From: Ferruginibacter sp.
Lineage (GTDB): Bacteria; Bacteroidota; Bacteroidia; Chitinophagales; Chitinophagaceae
Assembly: GCF_028288465.1 (NCBI RefSeq)
Contig: NZ_JAQBNR010000021.1
Span: forward strand, 124,001-188,000
DNA: 64,000 bases
Reading direction: 5' to 3'
The translations under genes were made by a program, and so were the position numbers. The number at the start of each line of letters is the position of its first letter. Positions within the stretch are counted from its first letter, which is position 1. The notes beneath the pieces were generated by a model. The model was not told the DNA's origin. It saw only the letters and a program-made list of their open reading frames with translations, and did not search any database. This document shows positions 8,121 through 17,282 of this stretch, one piece after another.

Positions 8121-9077
8121 TTATAAAACACTGCCGTTATTATTCGGAACATCGTTACCACCCACTGCCTCGTAACTTACATTGTTATTGGCGTCGGTTA
8201 TTTCCTGGTAATATGTACCTGAAGGTGAAAGATAAAATTTTTGCTGGTTGATTGTTACCACTTTGCTGTTTGCAGGTAATTGCGTCAACCTTTCCGGTGC
8301 TATTTGTTGTGCAGATGGATCGGGTGCATTGGCCGGCGGGGCATAATCATTTTGATTGTTGTCCTGATTTTGTGGTGCAGCCTGGTTATCTTCCGGCTCA
8401 ATCGTATTGATTACACCATCGGTACCAACTACCACATATTGTATCTTGTTATTTGCAGTCAATTCTTCCTGGTAATAAGTCCCTCCCAGTTCATAATACT
8501 TTTGACCATTTATTACAGTAGCTTTTGCGCCTGTTGGCAAATGTTTTACAGTTGCACCCAGCGGCGGTTCTACTACTTCATAACCTCCATCGCTGTAAGG
8601 GCGGTAGTAAATACCATCGTAATAATAGTAAGGGTTACTTCCAATGTAAAAAGGATAATATCCAAAAGGAAGAATGCTTAAGCGGAATCCGAATGATGGT
8701 CCAAAATGTGCAAAACCGTAAGACCTGTAAATAGGACGATACCTGTAAGACGGGAAATAATTATTATAGTAGCCGCGGCCATAATTATAAGAAGGCAGGT
8801 AGCCGTAAGATGGACGATAAGTGTACATATTGCCGCCACGGTAAATACCACCACCGCGATAACCGCGGTAATTGTTACTATAATTTCCTCCTCCCCTATA
8901 TACCGACCCACCCTGATAACCTCTCGAATTAACGGAACCGCGATCGTAAAAGCCGCCACCGCCCCTGCCACCTCCTCCCCGGTCTCCCCCTCTGCCACGC
9001 TGGGCAGATACAGCTGAAGTAAAAACAATTGCAGCACCTGTTACAAGCAGTACACGACACAAATTTTTAATGTTCAT
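8121..9077 (-). CDS. Gly/Tyr/Arg-rich exported protein with two DUF6515-like modules
   Basis: A 318-residue protein. The start at 9077 gives a signal peptide (MNIKNLCRVLLVTGAAIVFTSAVSAQ); the ATG at 9113 would add 12 residues. Residues about 27-115 are low complexity (RGGGGRGGGG, YRGGGIYRGG, YGYLPSYNYG), typical of flexible surface or matrix-associated segments. Around 135-165 is a hydrophobic stretch FRLSILPFGYYPFYIG. Two copies of a DUF6515-type unit follow: LPTGAKATVINGQKYYELGG (about residue 180) and LPANSKVVTINQQKFYLSPS (about residue 270), each followed by TYYQE. The role is unknown; this family is usually cell-envelope associated. Confidence 0.75.
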   Translation of the reverse strand: MNIKNLCRVLLVTGAAIVFTSAVSAQRGRGGDRGGGGRGGGGFYDRGSVNSRGYQGGSVYRGGGNYSNNYRGYRGGGIYRGGNMYTYRPSYGYLPSYNYGRGYYNNYFPSYRYRPIYRSYGFAHFGPSFGFRLSILPFGYYPFYIGSNPYYYYDGIYYRPYSDGGYEVVEPPLGATVKHLPTGAKATVINGQKYYELGGTYYQEELTANNKIQYVVVGTDGVINTIEPEDNQAAPQNQDNNQNDYAPPANAPDPSAQQIAPERLTQLPANSKVVTINQQKFYLSPSGTYYQEITDANNNVSYEAVGGNDVPNNNGSVL

Positions 9078-9513
9078 AAAAAGGTTTTTATTATAGATAC
9101 TAAAAATAATCAAAAGTTAATTGGGTTTTAAGATATTTGAAAGCTTTAACATTTCGATTTTCAGAGCTTTTGAATTATCAAATATTTAATGTCGTATAAA
9201 AATTTAATCTTATCGAAGAACTACCCTGCGGTAACACCGGCGTGATTTTTCAAAATAAAAAGAATACAAACCATACCAAAAACTTTTGTTGTATAATTTG
9301 TATTCTTAGCTTTTTGCTTTATATAAGGATACCAAGCTTTTATCATGTTATCGCCGGTATGCTTTATTTCTTCCCTGCTGTTATAATTAAAAACTTATTT
9401 ATATCATCGATCCGTTCTTTAAACGTAAACTCCTATTCTTTCTATGCAAACGCCCCCTCCTTTTTAGGATGATTAAGTTTCGTAACCAGACCAGTTTTTG
9501 AGACCAAAATCTA
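9078..9513. other. 436-bp intergenic region with nested inverted repeats
   Basis: No credible gene; a 76-codon plus-strand ORF at 9242-9472 lacks any protein-like features. The region contains ACCGGCG (9236-9242) / CGCCGGT (9352-9358) enclosing AAGAATACAAA / TTTGTATTCTT arms (around 9259-9306). The function of these is unknown. Confidence 0.4.
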
Positions 9514-10020
9514 CTATACATTAATACTGCCTTCCTGTGCATCTACCAACGTTTTACCCGTAGCGACCGAAGCAATCATTTTAAAAAAGTTAATCATCCT
9601 GTTACCTTCTGTATCCCAGTAATAAGCGCTGGTGGGAGTTACTTTTAAAATCGAAATATTGGGATCATCCTTTCCTTCCGTAAACCAGGTTTTAACCAAT
9701 GGCGACCATAGTTCATCTACCTTTTGCCTGTCAACCATTATCTCTGCCTCACCATTCACTACCACGTAACTGCTTTTTGCAGGATGGCTGTAAAACAACT
9801 GTACCCTTTTATCGGTTTTGATTTCCCTGTTTTTATCACTGTTGATATCACTAAAGAACCACAAGTTACCTTCCTCATCTACCTCCTGTGTGCTCATGGG
9901 CCGGGTGGTAGCACCATCGCCTGTTTTAAGGTTGGTACAAAAAAGGCAAATATCAATATTTTCTATTAATTCTTTTAACTTATCAATTGCTTCCGCAGAG
10001 GCTAAATTTTTTGTGCTCAT
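9514..10020 (-). CDS. Pyridoxamine 5'-phosphate oxidase-like general stress protein
   Basis: A 168-residue split-barrel flavin-binding-type protein. The sequence runs KELIENIDICLFCTN, ATTRPMSTQEVDEEGNLWFF, SDKNREI, RVQLFYSHPAKSSYVVVNGEAEI, then LVKTWFTEGKDDPNISILKVTP and AYYWDT, which is the pattern of the general stress protein 26 / PPOX group. Homologues bind FMN, F420 or haem-like ligands and are usually stress-induced; biosynthetic PNPOx activity is not expected for this subgroup. It is monocistronic, and no regulatory sequence was recognised upstream. Confidence 0.85.
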   Translation of the reverse strand: MSTKNLASAEAIDKLKELIENIDICLFCTNLKTGDGATTRPMSTQEVDEEGNLWFFSDINSDKNREIKTDKRVQLFYSHPAKSSYVVVNGEAEIMVDRQKVDELWSPLVKTWFTEGKDDPNISILKVTPTSAYYWDTEGNRMINFFKMIASVATGKTLVDAQEGSINV

Positions 10021-10271
10021 AACTATTTCTTTTGAAGTGAATAATAATTATGGGGATGAAAAATTCATGCCACCTCATTACAATGGCGTTTGTTTAACAG
10101 TGATGGAACCAGGCAGGCTAAATTCTCTACACCAGTAAATACCAGCGATAAAAGAGGAATATATTTCCCCAAGCAGGACAAGAACATTCGCAGCATTTTA
10201 AGGCTGTTATCCGGCTGCGCCTATTGTTAAAAGGACCACAATTTGAATTGAATATGCAATGGGCCGGCAAA

Positions 10272-10832
10272 CTACAATTTGTGTAACGGCATATAACCAA
10301 GATGCAATTCATCACCCGGTAAACCGGCCTGCGGGGTTAAAGTAATACTGTATTTGTTTTTAATTTCAGTGGGTAAAATATCTTTTATTTCAAACACGTC
10401 ATCCACATCAACGGCATATTTGTCATCCACATGTGACGGTGCTCCCTTAAAACCCGTATGCCTGTAAAAGGCAGTTGCCTTTGCTTTGCTGATTGCTTCG
10501 GCTTTACCTGTTGCCGCAACAATCATTTTATAATGAAACTCTTCAAATTCATTTCGCTTATAGCCACCAAGATTTATAAAAAATAACCTGGCACCACTAA
10601 CAGGCTTTGCTGAATCAAACAATGACACATCTACTGCATAACCATCCACTGAAGTCACTTCCCGCCAGGCATCCAGGTGAATTGTATTTTTCGCAGCCGG
10701 CCAAAAGTTTACAATACCTGCAATCAGATCTTTCACCGCGCCGCCAATGCCAAAAAATACATCGTGCTGTTCCGTGTGTCTTCCGGCAGGCCGGCATCCC
10801 ACCAGCACCATCATCAATTTTAAGTCATTCAT
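10272..10832 (-). CDS. DUF1543 domain-containing protein
   Basis: A 186-residue cytoplasmic protein. It begins LKLMMVLVGCRPAGRHTEQHDVFFGIG, continues with KDLIAGIVNFWPAA and HLDAWREVTSVDGYAVDV, and has RLFFINLGGYKRNEFEEFHYK, all features of DUF1543. The duplicated half-domain is also visible as HVDDKYAVDVDDVFEIKDIL. No function is established for the family. The start at 10832 is used because the upstream extension to 10928 consists of unlikely sequence (MAAGCSQGFF...). Confidence 0.85.
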   Translation of the reverse strand: MNDLKLMMVLVGCRPAGRHTEQHDVFFGIGGAVKDLIAGIVNFWPAAKNTIHLDAWREVTSVDGYAVDVSLFDSAKPVSGARLFFINLGGYKRNEFEEFHYKMIVAATGKAEAISKAKATAFYRHTGFKGAPSHVDDKYAVDVDDVFEIKDILPTEIKNKYSITLTPQAGLPGDELHLGYMPLHKL

Positions 10833-10950
10833 TTTATAAAAATAAATTTTACGTTTGGCGCAAACCAATATTCGCCTGGCGTTAGAAAAAATTACAGTGA
10901 AGAATCCCTGACTACAGCCGGCGGCCATTTTGAAGTTACATCAACATAAT

Positions 10951-10992
10951 AAAAAACAGGCGAAGGCATCTGTTGAGATATCCTCCGCCTGT
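10951..10992 (-). terminator. Terminator of the alpha-galactosidase gene
   Basis: ACAGGCGaAGG (10956-10966) pairs with CCTcCGCCTGT (10982-10992), one mismatch, followed on the minus strand by a U run (A-run at 10950-10956). It begins 35 nt after the stop at 11028. Confidence 0.8.
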
Positions 10993-11027
10993 GTATTTTG
11001 CTACTCCGCTTGTAATAACAACAAATA

Positions 11028-13337
11028 TTATTTTACCTCATTCACCTCCAGCAACACACTGGCTCTTCCCAAATGAACATCGGGATTGATGCCCACGGTC
11101 ATTAAAAAATTGCCGGAATAAACAGTGGATGGTTGTATGGAAGAGCTTGTTCCGGGATAAACATTAATTTCCTTTACGGTATATTTTTTTGCAGCATCCA
11201 GTCCTTTCAACTGAACTGGTAATGGTGTGGCGCTTGGCATAAACCGGGTATTGACAAGATAGTTGAATACAATGGCCCTGCTTTTATCTGTATTTGAAAA
11301 CATCAGCGATGCAATCGGATTTTTATTTGGATTTACAAGACGATATAAATCCCCGTGCCAAACCAGATCGCTGATGGACCGGTAGTTCGTAACCGCTTGC
11401 TGGCTGAATTGTAAGTCTTTTTCATTGAGTTTATCAACAACGATATCATACCCCATTTTGCCCATCATTGCCACATCTGTCCTGAATTTAAGAGGTAGCT
11501 TACTCCAGTCTGTTATATGGTTACAGCTTGCAATGGCCGGGTAAAAATAACTGTATTCCCACTGCATAAAAATGCGTTCTACCGGGTCGGTATTGTCGCT
11601 GGGCCAGTATTCTGTAAAAAACTGCAGTGCCCCATAATCAACACGGCCCCCGCCGCCACTGCACAACATCATGGGCACCGTTGGATATTTTGCACGCAGA
11701 CGATCCAGTACTTTATACAAACCTTTTACATAATCAACATACAGCTGCGATTGTGGCAAACCTGCCTTTTGCAGATACGCAGAATGTGCATTGTAAATAA
11801 CGGCATTGCAATCCCATTTTATAAATGCCAGCGTTGGATTTTTTGTAAATAAAGTATCCAGTACGCCGTAGACAAAATTTTGAACTGTGGGATTTGAAAG
11901 ATCCAGCACCAGCTGGTGACGGTAATATTTTTCAGGACGATCGATTTCGCGTATTACCCAATCTTTGTGCTTCTCGTACAACTCACTTTTGGGGCTTACC
12001 ATTTCCGGTTCTACCCAAATACCAAATTTTACGCCTGCAGCAGTCGCTTCTTTTACCAGGTAGCCAATGCCATGTGGCAACTTCTTTTTATTTTCCTGCC
12101 AGTCGCCCAAACCAGCCGTGTCACCATTTCTTGGATATTTATTTGCAAACCAGCCGTCATCCAGCAAAAACATATCAACGCCTAACTTTTTGGCGCCTTT
12201 AAATAAACCTACGAGCTTGTTTTCATCAAAATCAAAATAAGTCGCCTCCCAGTTGTTTAGCAAAGTAAGCCGGGAGCCTTCTCCATCCAGCAACCTGTAT
12301 TTTGTTGCCCAGTGATGCAGGTTGCGGCTGGCTTCGCCTTTACCGTTGTTTGAAAAAGTATAGATAAACCCAGGCGTTGTAAATTCCTGCCCTGCCGCAA
12401 GCTGATATTCGGAAGCATAAGGATTGATGCCTGCTATCACCCGGAGATTGTTATAATTATCAACTTCAAAATCCAATTTAAAATTTCCCGACCAGGCCAG
12501 TTGTCCCAGTAAAACTTTTCCTTCGTCTTCGGTAGCTGGTTTATCAAACGACACCATGAACGCGGATGGCTCCAGCAGGTTTGCTCTTGTTCCCAATTTG
12601 CTATCAATTGATTTTATGCCATGCGACAAATGATCTTCCTCTGGTTTCATTTCGTTGCCCCAGGTACCGTTGTAATGCGTGAGGTAAAAATCGTTGCCCA
12701 TTAAATACAAATTTGCCGAAGCATATTTCTGCATGTGGATGGCTTTCTTTTCCCCGTTTTTTATTACGCTCCATTGTTCCACCACGTTCTCTTTGTAATA
12801 GGTTTTATAATAGAGAGTCACTTCGTTCGCATATAAAGGGTCTTTCAGCAAAACGCTTGTCAGGTTTACGTTTGCGTCTATTTTTTTCGTTTCGCTGCTA
12901 ACATATTTTAAGTCGAGCGACATGTTGCCGTCAGCATGCGTTATCTGTACAGCGGGTTCGATCAGGTTCCATGTGCCAGCCGGAGTGTAACAGGAATTAT
13001 AAGTTGGTGCATTGTCACTTTTTAAATTATACTGGCTGGGTATGCCCGCATATTCTGTAGTGTTTGCAAGTTTGCTTCCAAAGTAAATTACACCGAGGCG
13101 GCCTTCATGATCGGTCTGTAACACCATCGCATTTTTTTCTGTTTCAACGGGGATGGTTACAGTGGTTTGGGCAAAGGAGATACTGGTTGTAACAAATAAT
13201 AAAAGCAATGTTGACCAGGCGACAGTACTACTATTAAACTTCTTTGGCGTCGCACTCTTGTACGGTATTAATTTTGTTGAACGATCGGATAAATGTTGAT
13301 GAAACCATTCTTTATCTGTCATTTTTTTTGTTGGCAT
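11028..13337 (-). CDS. Alpha-galactosidase, glycoside hydrolase family 36
   Basis: A 769-residue retaining glycosidase. An unusually long N-region precedes a hydrophobic signal (about residues 40-57, WSTLLLLFVTTSISFAQ), so it is probably exported; the true start could lie further in. An N-terminal beta-sandwich is followed by the TIM barrel: FLLDDGWF, GIWVEPEMV, IKWDCN with the likely nucleophile D509, LCSGGGGRVD and SDNTDPVERI with the likely acid/base D581. The C-terminal region (SIQPSTVYSGNFLM) is the usual small beta domain. It should release terminal alpha-1,6-galactose from oligosaccharides such as raffinose or galactomannan side chains. It lies downstream of the susCD locus in the same orientation but 340 bp beyond the last gene, so co-regulation is possible, not shown. 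Confidence 0.93.
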   Translation of the reverse strand: MPTKKMTDKEWFHQHLSDRSTKLIPYKSATPKKFNSSTVAWSTLLLLFVTTSISFAQTTVTIPVETEKNAMVLQTDHEGRLGVIYFGSKLANTTEYAGIPSQYNLKSDNAPTYNSCYTPAGTWNLIEPAVQITHADGNMSLDLKYVSSETKKIDANVNLTSVLLKDPLYANEVTLYYKTYYKENVVEQWSVIKNGEKKAIHMQKYASANLYLMGNDFYLTHYNGTWGNEMKPEEDHLSHGIKSIDSKLGTRANLLEPSAFMVSFDKPATEDEGKVLLGQLAWSGNFKLDFEVDNYNNLRVIAGINPYASEYQLAAGQEFTTPGFIYTFSNNGKGEASRNLHHWATKYRLLDGEGSRLTLLNNWEATYFDFDENKLVGLFKGAKKLGVDMFLLDDGWFANKYPRNGDTAGLGDWQENKKKLPHGIGYLVKEATAAGVKFGIWVEPEMVSPKSELYEKHKDWVIREIDRPEKYYRHQLVLDLSNPTVQNFVYGVLDTLFTKNPTLAFIKWDCNAVIYNAHSAYLQKAGLPQSQLYVDYVKGLYKVLDRLRAKYPTVPMMLCSGGGGRVDYGALQFFTEYWPSDNTDPVERIFMQWEYSYFYPAIASCNHITDWSKLPLKFRTDVAMMGKMGYDIVVDKLNEKDLQFSQQAVTNYRSISDLVWHGDLYRLVNPNKNPIASLMFSNTDKSRAIVFNYLVNTRFMPSATPLPVQLKGLDAAKKYTVKEINVYPGTSSSIQPSTVYSGNFLMTVGINPDVHLGRASVLLEVNEVK

Positions 13338-13675
13338 AACCGATGTTATTTTTAGTATTGTAATTTCAATTTACGTGTTGCAATGTATCTCATTATTACT
13401 ACTTTTCAATAGCTGCAATAAGAAAGAATTCAGGTTTGCTTTAACACAATAGATTTTTTTTTCGCTCTATTTTTATTGCACTTTTATAAAGCCAACCCCT
13501 CATTTTCGTCTTGGCTATTTGCTTACGCATAATGTTAACGCCCAGCCTGGTAAAACAGATAAGCTGCATAATAGTGGCTGTCTCTACATGTAGCGGCGAG
13601 GAACTGCGAATGGATTGTATGATTTTACCACATCAGCTATGTAATACAAACCATATTCATAGCATGGGATATTTT
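13338..13675. other. 338-bp intergenic region
   Basis: Upstream region of the alpha-galactosidase gene and downstream region of the FG-GAP gene at 13676. AT-rich near the alpha-galactosidase start; I see no convincing promoter match, operator or terminator, and the 65-codon ORF at 13511 looks random. Confidence 0.4.
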
Positions 13676-16600
13676 TTATTTGCCCGGTTTAATTTTAAAA
13701 CACTTTAAAGAGTCATTGTTAACTGCTGCTAAAACAAATTGGTGCTGATTTCTATTCGCAAATAATTTTAAATTTTTCATATCACCGCTTACAATAAATC
13801 CGCTTTGTGTTGGTTTTACAGATCTAAACCCGCCCCTTCCATCGCCTTTTAAAAACTGGCCATAAGACGCATCGTAACGACCTGTGGAACTTTCGGTTTG
13901 ATATTCGTTACCGCCGAGCAGTAAATCAATATTACCATCGTGGTCTAAATCATTTGCAACAATAGCATTTACAGGTGCAAACTGTGCTTCAAGCGGCAGT
14001 TGGTGCATTTTAAAATGACTGGTTCCAAGATTCTCAATCCACACAGTAGCGGTTGTTTCACATTTCAATACCAGCATATCTTTCTGATCAAAGATTTTAA
14101 ACAACTCATCCATATTGACCACAGCATAGTCTTTATTCAACAAATATTTCTTTTTTATGTACAGTACTTCTTCAGCAAACTGCGTTCTGTCTATAGCTGG
14201 AAAAAGCTCGTACAGTCCTTTATCATTTTTTATGTAGTAGGCAGGAATAATATCTATTGATCCATTGGCATCTAAATCTTTTGCATACAACATCATCGGT
14301 CTTTCATGCGAGGCGTGGTACTTATTGTTAAGCCCCATATTGCCTGCGATAAAATCCAAGTCGCCATCTTTGTCAATATCAGCAGCCTGTAATGAACGCC
14401 ACAGACCATTTGTGTTTGCAAGACCGGTATTCTCAGTAACCTCCTGTAACTTATTATTGATGTTTTTAAAGAACCGCACTGGCATCCATTCACCACATAT
14501 TACAAGATCTGGTTTTTTATCGTCGTCCATATCCGACCAAACGGCACCGGTTATCATGCCAGGTTTTTCCAGTGCCGGGCAAACTTCTTTCGTAACATCG
14601 GTAAATTTACCCGCATTGTTTTGAAGTATATAGCTGCGTGGAGATAAAGGATACAGCTCAGCTAAAATACGGCCGCCAATAAAAATATCCATGTCACCAT
14701 CTGCATCATAATCCGCTACTGCAATTACCTGTGAGATGCCATTAACCCCCGCAGGTATGGCATCTTCCTCCAGTAAAAATTTACCATGCCCATCATTTTT
14801 ATATAACTGGGGCCGGTTAGAAGTTGTACTGTTGCCAAATTCCAAGCTGCCTTCTGTAACAAGCAGATCAAGGTCTTTATCACCATCTGCATCAAAGAAT
14901 ACAGCACTGGCATCTTCCATCATTTTTCCTGTCTGCAACAAAGGGCTGGAAGAAAACGTACCATTATTGTTTTGAATAAATATTTTGCCAGACTGATATT
15001 TGCCGCCACCCACAAAAAAATCTGAAAGCCCATCTCCATTCACATCTCCAGTAGCCAAAGCTGGTCCTAACTGAGAATATTTTTGCGGCAGCAAACGCTG
15101 ATTGGCATAATCAAAAAATGATAGTTCATTTTGCTTAAACTGAATATTCAGTTCTTTTGAAACATCTGCAAAAAGCGTTGGCAATGCTATGCTGTATGCA
15201 GGCAGTTGCTCCTGGGCATCTTTATAATCGATAGTAAGTGTCTGGTTTGTTTTGATGTGTTTCAGCAACTGCACTTTGCTATCAGGCCAAACAATTTTTA
15301 ATGAATCAATTTCGGTTGCCTTACCTGCACCAAAGTGAAGCCTGTTATCCACGGAAGACATATAACCTCTTACAGGGTACTGCTCCAGAAATTGCACTGT
15401 TCCATTGGCATAAAGGGTTGCTTTTGCACCTATGCCTGATTTGTTTAGTTCGCTTCCTTTTAGCTGAAGGGTAAGAAAATTATTGGTGCTGTCTTTAACC
15501 GTTTTCCTGATTTCATTTTTCCAGATAAAGGCTGGTTGGTTCATATTATTAGTTACCATGTCTAAATCGCCATCATTATCTAAATCTGCATACACTGCTC
15601 CATGAGAAATAGAAGGCACATCGATGCCGGCAGCTTCTGTTAGGTTACTAAAAGTAAGATCTCCGTTATTATGATAGAAATAGTTGTTTATTTTTATGCT
15701 CCCGTAATTTTCCAATTCCTTTCGTACTGATTGATTGTTATCAGTATTGCCAGGCGGGCTGGTATTGCTTAAACCTCCATTTTTTTGTCCATTTTTGAAA
15801 AACAGGAAATCACTATTGGTCACATCTTTTGCAAGTCCATTGGTGATATGTATATCCTTCCAGCCATCATTGTCAAAATCTGCCATCAGTATACTCCAGC
15901 TCCAGTCTGTTTCTGAAATGCCCGAGAGTTGGCCGATCTCACTGAAAAAAGGTTGTTTGCTGTTGTTAAATGTTGTGTTACCATTGTTTAATTGCAGCAT
16001 GTTCCGGATAAATTCCGGTTGATAACCACCCGTGGTTGTTGCCATTTCATATTGCTCGGGATTGTTACCGGAAAACATCGTTTTCTTTCTATAATTAGTT
16101 TCGGGCTGCATATCAAGCACGGCCATATCCGGTAGCGCATCATTATTGATATCCGCAGCATCCGCACCCATGCTATTAAAACTCTGATGACGTATTGAGT
16201 TGGAAATGCAGTTGGTGAAAGTGCCATTTTTATTATTCAGCCATAACAGATCGTTGCTTACAAAATCGTTGGCAACATATATATCAGGCCAGCCGTCATT
16301 ATTAAAATCACTGATCGATAAGCCAAGGCCGTACCCCATTTCCATTATGCCTGCCTGCTCAGATACATCTTTAAAAACAGGATGATTTTTGCCTGGCGGA
16401 GTACCTTCATTTCTATACAATTTATCAGCAGCAACAAAAGAAGTCTTTCCATCCTGCACTATATTGTTGGGCTCCCTTTGAAATGCCTTATGATTCATCA
16501 GATACATATCAAGATCCCCATCTTTATCGTAATCAAAAAAAGCGGCCTGGGTAGAAAAGCCAGGATCATCTAACCCATACTCTCTGGCTTCTTCAGCAAA

Positions 16601-17071
16601 CTTTAAATTACCCTTATTGATAAAAAGAAGATTTTTTCTTTGTTCCGGATTGTGTGCATGTGATACACAAACATATATGTCACTCAGTCCATCATTATTG
16701 ATATCAACAACACTCACACCGGTACACCATTCTTCCGTTTTTACACCGGCACGTTCTGTTACATCTTCAAACTCAAAATTCCCTTTGTTGATGTAGAGCT
16801 TGCTGCTGACCTGGCCGCCTGCAAAAAAAAGATCCTGCAGTCCATCATTATTGAAATCTCCGGCGCCAACACCAGCACCAATATAGATGTACTGATCAAT
16901 CAAAAAATTGACAGCATCATTTTCGGTGAGCTTGTTGTTGAAATCAATATTTGTGTGGGATGATTTCAGTAAAGTAAAATGCATATCCCCGACAGAACCT
17001 GCTTTATTTTGGTTGCAACCATAGAAAATGAACAAAAATACTGGCGCAAAAATTAGTCTTGATAATTTCAT
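13676..17071 (-). CDS. FG-GAP/VCBS-repeat lipoprotein with ASPIC/UnbV domain (CRTAC1 family), copy 2
   Basis: An 1131-residue lipoprotein: MKLSRLIFAPVFLFIFYGC ends in a lipobox (Cys19). Many calcium-binding-type DxDxDG repeats follow (DFNNDGLQDLFFAGG, DINNDGLSDIYV, DYDKDGDLDMYL, DLDNDGDLDMV), consistent with one or two beta-propellers. An ASPIC/UnbV module lies at about residues 530-615 (SGIGAKATLYANG ... LHFGAGKATEIDSLKIVW), followed by further repeats (DVNGDGLSDFFVGGG, DYDADGDMDIFIGG). It should be exposed at the cell surface and act in binding, not catalysis. It is paralogous to the gene at 18699, with the haloperoxidase-like gene between them. Confidence 0.9.
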   Translation of the reverse strand: MKLSRLIFAPVFLFIFYGCNQNKAGSVGDMHFTLLKSSHTNIDFNNKLTENDAVNFLIDQYIYIGAGVGAGDFNNDGLQDLFFAGGQVSSKLYINKGNFEFEDVTERAGVKTEEWCTGVSVVDINNDGLSDIYVCVSHAHNPEQRKNLLFINKGNLKFAEEAREYGLDDPGFSTQAAFFDYDKDGDLDMYLMNHKAFQREPNNIVQDGKTSFVAADKLYRNEGTPPGKNHPVFKDVSEQAGIMEMGYGLGLSISDFNNDGWPDIYVANDFVSNDLLWLNNKNGTFTNCISNSIRHQSFNSMGADAADINNDALPDMAVLDMQPETNYRKKTMFSGNNPEQYEMATTTGGYQPEFIRNMLQLNNGNTTFNNSKQPFFSEIGQLSGISETDWSWSILMADFDNDGWKDIHITNGLAKDVTNSDFLFFKNGQKNGGLSNTSPPGNTDNNQSVRKELENYGSIKINNYFYHNNGDLTFSNLTEAAGIDVPSISHGAVYADLDNDGDLDMVTNNMNQPAFIWKNEIRKTVKDSTNNFLTLQLKGSELNKSGIGAKATLYANGTVQFLEQYPVRGYMSSVDNRLHFGAGKATEIDSLKIVWPDSKVQLLKHIKTNQTLTIDYKDAQEQLPAYSIALPTLFADVSKELNIQFKQNELSFFDYANQRLLPQKYSQLGPALATGDVNGDGLSDFFVGGGKYQSGKIFIQNNNGTFSSSPLLQTGKMMEDASAVFFDADGDKDLDLLVTEGSLEFGNSTTSNRPQLYKNDGHGKFLLEEDAIPAGVNGISQVIAVADYDADGDMDIFIGGRILAELYPLSPRSYILQNNAGKFTDVTKEVCPALEKPGMITGAVWSDMDDDKKPDLVICGEWMPVRFFKNINNKLQEVTENTGLANTNGLWRSLQAADIDKDGDLDFIAGNMGLNNKYHASHERPMMLYAKDLDANGSIDIIPAYYIKNDKGLYELFPAIDRTQFAEEVLYIKKKYLLNKDYAVVNMDELFKIFDQKDMLVLKCETTATVWIENLGTSHFKMHQLPLEAQFAPVNAIVANDLDHDGNIDLLLGGNEYQTESSTGRYDASYGQFLKGDGRGGFRSVKPTQSGFIVSGDMKNLKLFANRNQHQFVLAAVNNDSLKCFKIKPGK

Positions 17072-17282
17072 TGAATGCCTGCTGGTTTAGGATGATCTTT
17101 ATATGGACAGTAAAAAGGTTGAAACAATTTTTCAATATAAAGTCTTCGGCAGGGTAAAGCGATCAGCATATTATATTGCGTTGCAGCTGATACCATCGCA
17201 GCCACGCAAAAAATAACTAACATTATATCTAATGCCCCAATCGTTCACAATCGTTTACTGCATTCAATAATCGATTTGTCAG

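Noticed and set aside
8678..9037. Long ORFs on both strands within the Gly-rich gene
   Set aside because: Shadows caused by the biased codons of the DUF6515 gene.
9242..9472. 76-codon plus-strand ORF
   Set aside because: Composition is what random AT-rich sequence gives, no family similarity, and it overlaps inverted repeats.
10127..10315. 62-codon Cys-rich minus-strand ORF
   Set aside because: Overlaps the 3' end of the DUF1543 gene in another frame; no terminator or conserved motif of its own.
17241..17280. Possible third LacI operator (ACAATCGTTTAC)
   Set aside because: Only about half of the 18 positions fit the two good operators and it is not palindromic.
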